Shown here in pieces: positions 5,104 to 7,118 of a stretch of 7,118 nt of DNA. The position numbers and the translations under genes are program-made. The first letter of the stretch is position 1; each line of letters opens with the position of its first letter. The notes beneath the pieces were generated by a model, which ran no database searches, had not been told where the DNA came from, and saw only the letters and a program-made list of their open reading frames with translations. This DNA is from an uncultured Acholeplasmataceae bacterium (GTDB lineage: Bacteria; Bacillota_I; Bacilli_A; Acholeplasmatales; Acholeplasmataceae), in NCBI GenBank assembly GCA_937983315.1, contig CALKAH010000127.1, forward strand, positions 1 to 7,118. Reading direction: 5' to 3'.

Positions 5104-5133
5104 GTCACATTCCAATGAGATCCATGTTAAAAT
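5104..5133 (+). promoter_or_regulatory. Promoter upstream of the 108-residue membrane protein
   Basis: The -35 is GTCACA (5104-5109, four of six) and the extended -10 is TGTTAAAAT (5125-5133), with an 18-bp spacer. It would give a leader of about 130 nt before the ATG at 5273. A 24-codon frame (ATG 5206 to TAA 5278-5280) lies in that leader and overlaps the start codon; it has only a weak ribosome binding site and I do not call it a gene. Confidence 0.45.
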
Positions 5134-5272
5134 AAACTAATTCGAGATAATGAAATCGGCTAAAAAAATTGCATCCATCCAACTAACATCGATTATCCAG
5201 GTCTTATGAAAAAAGAACAACTGTCTTTTATGAAGTTTACATCTATTAAAAATAGAAAGGAATCTCACAAAC

Positions 5273-5599
5273 ATGAATAAACGAGTTATCATTGGTATTC
5301 TTTTAGGTGCAATCCTTGGTGTGATTTGCATTGTAGGTGCATCGCTTCGTATGCCAGGTGAACTTTCACCGGTATACCTCTTTGCTTTTTGGTTTAACAG
5401 ACTTCTCATGGGGTTAATGATTGGATTATTATCAAGACCTAAGAATATAAAACATGCGCTTTTCCGTGGTATTTTCTTTGGAACGCTGATCTCATTTGCC
5501 TTTTATAGTGCAACAAACTTTTTTGATCTCACAGGTTTTCTTGCGGGTTTGGTTTACGGAATCATCATTGAGGGGACACTCTACACCACATCAAAATAG
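5273..5599 (+). CDS. Small membrane protein, four predicted helices
   Basis: The protein has 108 residues, starting at ATG 5273 with GAAAGGA (5255-5261) upstream. Hydrophobic segments at about 5-24, 32-53, 63-81 and 86-103 predict four membrane helices. Glycine-rich patches (GILLGAILG, MGLMIGLL, GFLAGLVYGI) suggest tight helix packing. The short basic loop RPKNIKHALFRG (55-66) should face the cytoplasm. No known transporter or enzyme motif is visible; the family is not recognised. It is the first gene past repeat R3 and is followed at 63 nt by the CDP-alcohol phosphatidyltransferase gene on the same strand, so it may be co-transcribed with it, although an inverted repeat and a -10-like box lie between them. 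Confidence 0.8.
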   Translation: MNKRVIIGILLGAILGVICIVGASLRMPGELSPVYLFAFWFNRLLMGLMIGLLSRPKNIKHALFRGIFFGTLISFAFYSATNFFDLTGFLAGLVYGIIIEGTLYTTSK

Positions 5600-5613
5600 T
5601 TGCACACCATGTT

Positions 5614-5631
5614 TTATCATGTTATGATAAT
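5614..5631 (+). promoter_or_regulatory. Inverted repeat with a -10-like box before the phosphatidyltransferase gene
   Basis: TTATCAT (5614-5620) and ATGATAA (5624-5630) are perfect inverted arms around GTT. GATAAT (5626-5631, five of six to the -10 consensus) overlaps the right arm. The -35 is poor (TTGCAC at 5600-5605, spacing 20). This may be a promoter with an operator, or just an AT-rich hairpin. There is no T run after it. Confidence 0.3.
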
Positions 5632-5662
5632 AATCACTATATCATAGAAGATGAGGACTATC

Positions 5663-6259
5663 ATGCATTTACTTAAAAAGCATAGTGCTAACATGATCAC
5701 ATTGACACGGATTCTCTTTCTACCCTTACTCTATTATTTTGTTGATCGTGATATGAGAGCTTCATTTCTTTTCACCTTTATTCTTGTGGGATCAACTGAT
5801 TTTTTCGATGGTCTTGTTGCTCGTAAGTTCAATATCGTCTCGAAACTAGGTAAATTTCTCGATACAGTCGCCGATATCCTCTTTTATTTTTCGACAGCTT
5901 ACTTCTTTTATGCCTTTTTCCCACAATATTTAATCCCTAATCAAACACTGTTTGTTCTTTTCTTTGTCTTCTATTTTGGATCATTTTTGGTTTCAATGAT
6001 CATATGCAAACGACCCATCATGTTACATACATCACTCTTACGACTTAATGCAGTCTTTGTCTTTTCACTCGTCATCCTATCATTTATAATACCAACAACA
6101 TATCTCTTATCAGCCATACTCGTTTTATTTATGATTGGACTGAGTGAATCAATTCTCATTTTTATTTTCTTTGGTCCAGCTGACCAAGATACAAAATCGA
6201 TCTTTAGTTTGATCAAAAAATACCTTAAAGAATTTCAATTTGAAATCACCGTCGATTAA
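5663..6259 (+). CDS. CDP-alcohol phosphatidyltransferase family protein
   Basis: This integral membrane enzyme joins a CDP-activated lipid or alcohol to an acceptor in phospholipid synthesis. The catalytic signature D-x2-D-G-x2-A-R-x8-G-x3-D-x3-D is complete: D46, D49, G50, A53, R54, G63, D67 and D71, numbered from the start chosen here. An NMITLTRI entry before the first helix is typical of the family. About six hydrophobic segments follow, ending in a basic-to-acidic tail. The 198-residue length fits PgsA-type or cardiolipin-synthase-type members, but the acceptor cannot be told from the motif. I chose ATG 5663 rather than the in-frame ATG 5651 because GAGGA (5653-5657) makes a good Shine-Dalgarno five bases before 5663, while 5651 has none and overlaps that site. 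A strong terminator follows immediately. Confidence 0.88.
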   Translation: MHLLKKHSANMITLTRILFLPLLYYFVDRDMRASFLFTFILVGSTDFFDGLVARKFNIVSKLGKFLDTVADILFYFSTAYFFYAFFPQYLIPNQTLFVLFFVFYFGSFLVSMIICKRPIMLHTSLLRLNAVFVFSLVILSFIIPTTYLLSAILVLFMIGLSESILIFIFFGPADQDTKSIFSLIKKYLKEFQFEITVD

Positions 6260-6280
6260 AGTGGCTCGGCCACTTTTTTT
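6258..6280 (+). terminator. Rho-independent terminator after the phosphatidyltransferase gene
   Basis: AAAGTGGC (6258-6265) pairs perfectly with GCCACTTT (6269-6276) around the loop TCG. The T run spans 6274-6280. It begins inside the TAA stop codon. Confidence 0.9.
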
Positions 6281-6320
6281 GTTGGATAAAGATAAATATA
6301 AAGCAACCAGTGATAATAGT

Positions 6321-6387
6321 AAAATCCTCTTAAAGTAGACACGATAATCAAGTTGAGTATAGATGTATACAGAAAGAGGATTTTTTT
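6321..6387 (+). other. Long nested stem-loop ending in seven T
   Basis: AAAATCCTCTT (6321-6331) pairs perfectly over 11 bp with AAGAGGATTTT (6374-6384), enclosing 42 nt. Within the loop, GTATA (6357-6361) pairs with TATAC (6366-6370) around GATG. A seven-T run covers 6381-6387. It lies between the preceding gene's terminator and the hydrolase gene, with no gene of its own. Possible readings are a second terminator, a transcription attenuator or structured leader for the hydrolase, or the remnant end of an insertion sequence. Confidence 0.45.
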
Positions 6388-6502
6388 AGGAAATAAACTC
6401 AAAAAATACAATAAGTCAATCTTCATTGTAATATTGACTTTAATTATGAATAGGAAAAACTCAAGGCTCATACTTACTGTTACTATTTGGTTTGGCATTG
6501 TG

Positions 6503-6508
6503 TATAAT
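6503..6508 (+). promoter_or_regulatory. Candidate -10 box for the hydrolase gene
   Basis: A perfect TATAAT lies 44 nt before the start codon. The best -35 at 17-bp spacing is TTACTA (6480-6485, three of six), so the promoter is only tentative. Confidence 0.4.
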
Positions 6509-6552
6509 GGTGTTAAAGATCAAGTCTTCAGAAGCTAAGAGAGGTTATCCTT

Positions 6553-7118
6553 ATGGCAAGCATATCAAGCAAGATAATCCACATATTCCTAAAAACGATT
6601 AAGTTTAACACGCGGCTTGCTAATAAGATCGCATCTCCCGACTTTGGTAGTGAAAAACATCGGGAAGTTCCAAAAAAGTGGATTCAACGATATCATATTG
6701 AAACCCTTGTTCTCAACAATCAAAAGATGTATATTTGGCAGGGACAAAAGAAAAAGCACCAACCCATTATCTTTTACATACACGGAGGTGCGTTTGTTCA
6801 AAGACAAAACTCACTACACTTTCATCTATTTAAGAAGTTGGTGTCACGTGTTGGATGTATCGTGATTGCTCCTGATTATCCTTTAGTCCCTCATGCAAAA
6901 GTCGATGAGATTTATAAACATCTTACCCTATGTTATGAAAAAGCAAAAGATTTATATAAAAACCAGCCGATGATATGGATGGGTGATTCTGCAGGGGGTG
7001 GACTTGCTTTAGGTTTAGCCAAACTTATGCATCAAGAACGAGGTCTTATCAACCAGAAGATCATTCTTTTATCACCATGGCTTGATGTGAGTATGAATGA
7101 TCCAAAGATTGTTGAGAT
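6553..7118 (+). CDS. Alpha/beta hydrolase, HSL-type esterase (3' partial)
   Basis: The frame opens at ATG 6553 with AAGAGAGG (6537-6544) 8 nt upstream, and runs out of the window after 188 codons. YIHGGAF (75-81) is the HGG oxyanion-hole motif. APDYPLVPHAK (106-116) corresponds to the PDYRLAPEH segment of the family. GDSAGGG (144-150) carries the nucleophile elbow, with S146 as catalytic serine. LLSPWLD (172-178) is the strand after it. The acid and histidine of the triad would lie beyond the window edge. The combination is that of the hormone-sensitive lipase (family IV) esterases, cytoplasmic or membrane-associated enzymes that cleave short-chain carboxylic esters. The N-terminal helix (residues 5-17) is mildly hydrophobic but not a clear signal peptide. 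Substrate unknown. It may sit beside the lipid-synthesis gene by function, but a terminator separates them. Confidence 0.88.
   Translation, partial: MASISSKIIHIFLKTIKFNTRLANKIASPDFGSEKHREVPKKWIQRYHIETLVLNNQKMYIWQGQKKKHQPIIFYIHGGAFVQRQNSLHFHLFKKLVSRVGCIVIAPDYPLVPHAKVDEIYKHLTLCYEKAKDLYKNQPMIWMGDSAGGGLALGLAKLMHQERGLINQKIILLSPWLDVSMNDPKIVE

Noticed and set aside
5206..5280. 24-codon frame overlapping the start of the 108-residue membrane protein
   Set aside because: Its ribosome binding site is weak and it is very short; a leader peptide is possible but unsupported.
6353..6538. 61-codon frame before the hydrolase gene
   Set aside because: It would begin with TTG inside the long stem-loop, without a ribosome binding site; the internal ATG at 6446 also lacks one.
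6617..6865. Plus-strand frame inside the hydrolase gene
   Set aside because: It is an out-of-frame shadow; the HGG and GDSAGG motifs lie in the frame starting at 6553.

Overview
This is a low-G+C window, roughly one third G+C by eye. All convincing genes lie on the plus strand. They use the standard bacterial code: TGA is a real stop at the end of the nuclease gene, and tryptophan is TGG. With purine-rich Shine-Dalgarno sites, TATAAT/TAAAAT -10 boxes and T-tailed terminators, this fits a low-G+C Firmicute or an Acholeplasma-like mollicute that kept the standard code. The genus cannot be fixed from this sequence.

Layout: (1) 2-505 is the 3' end of an unrecognised beta-rich protein. (2) 506-1560 has no convincing gene; it holds decayed fragments, the first copy (R1) of a repeat, and three 9-bp iterons next to the next gene's promoter. 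(3) 1561-3112 is a two-gene cassette: an unrecognised 163-residue protein and a PD-(D/E)XK nuclease with no methyltransferase beside it. (4) The second repeat (R2) lies at about 3148-3219. (5) 3438-4959 is a second cassette: a small multi-spanning membrane protein, then an overlapping toxin-antitoxin pair, an Xre-MntA nucleotidyltransferase antitoxin and a HepT (HEPN) RNase toxin. (6) The third repeat (R3) lies at about 4982-5058. (7) 5273-7118 looks like ordinary chromosome: a small membrane protein, a CDP-alcohol phosphatidyltransferase, and the start of an HSL-type alpha/beta hydrolase that runs off the window.

The main unifying signal is the repeat. Each copy has a T-arm-like hairpin, then ACGGGTCACCA or a near match, then a T-tailed terminator hairpin. 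This resembles the 3' end of a tRNA gene (best match from memory: Firmicutes tRNA-Glu) plus its terminator. I infer serial insertion of small defence/toxin-antitoxin cassettes at a tRNA attachment site, with the repeats as remnant att sites. No integrase and no intact tRNA are in the window.

The promoters of the cassette genes share the extended -10 form TGnTAAAAT. The antitoxin promoter carries a dyad with ACCAC/GTGGT arms, probably the operator for its own Xre domain. The same GTGGT word occurs three times at 9-bp spacing upstream of the nuclease cassette.
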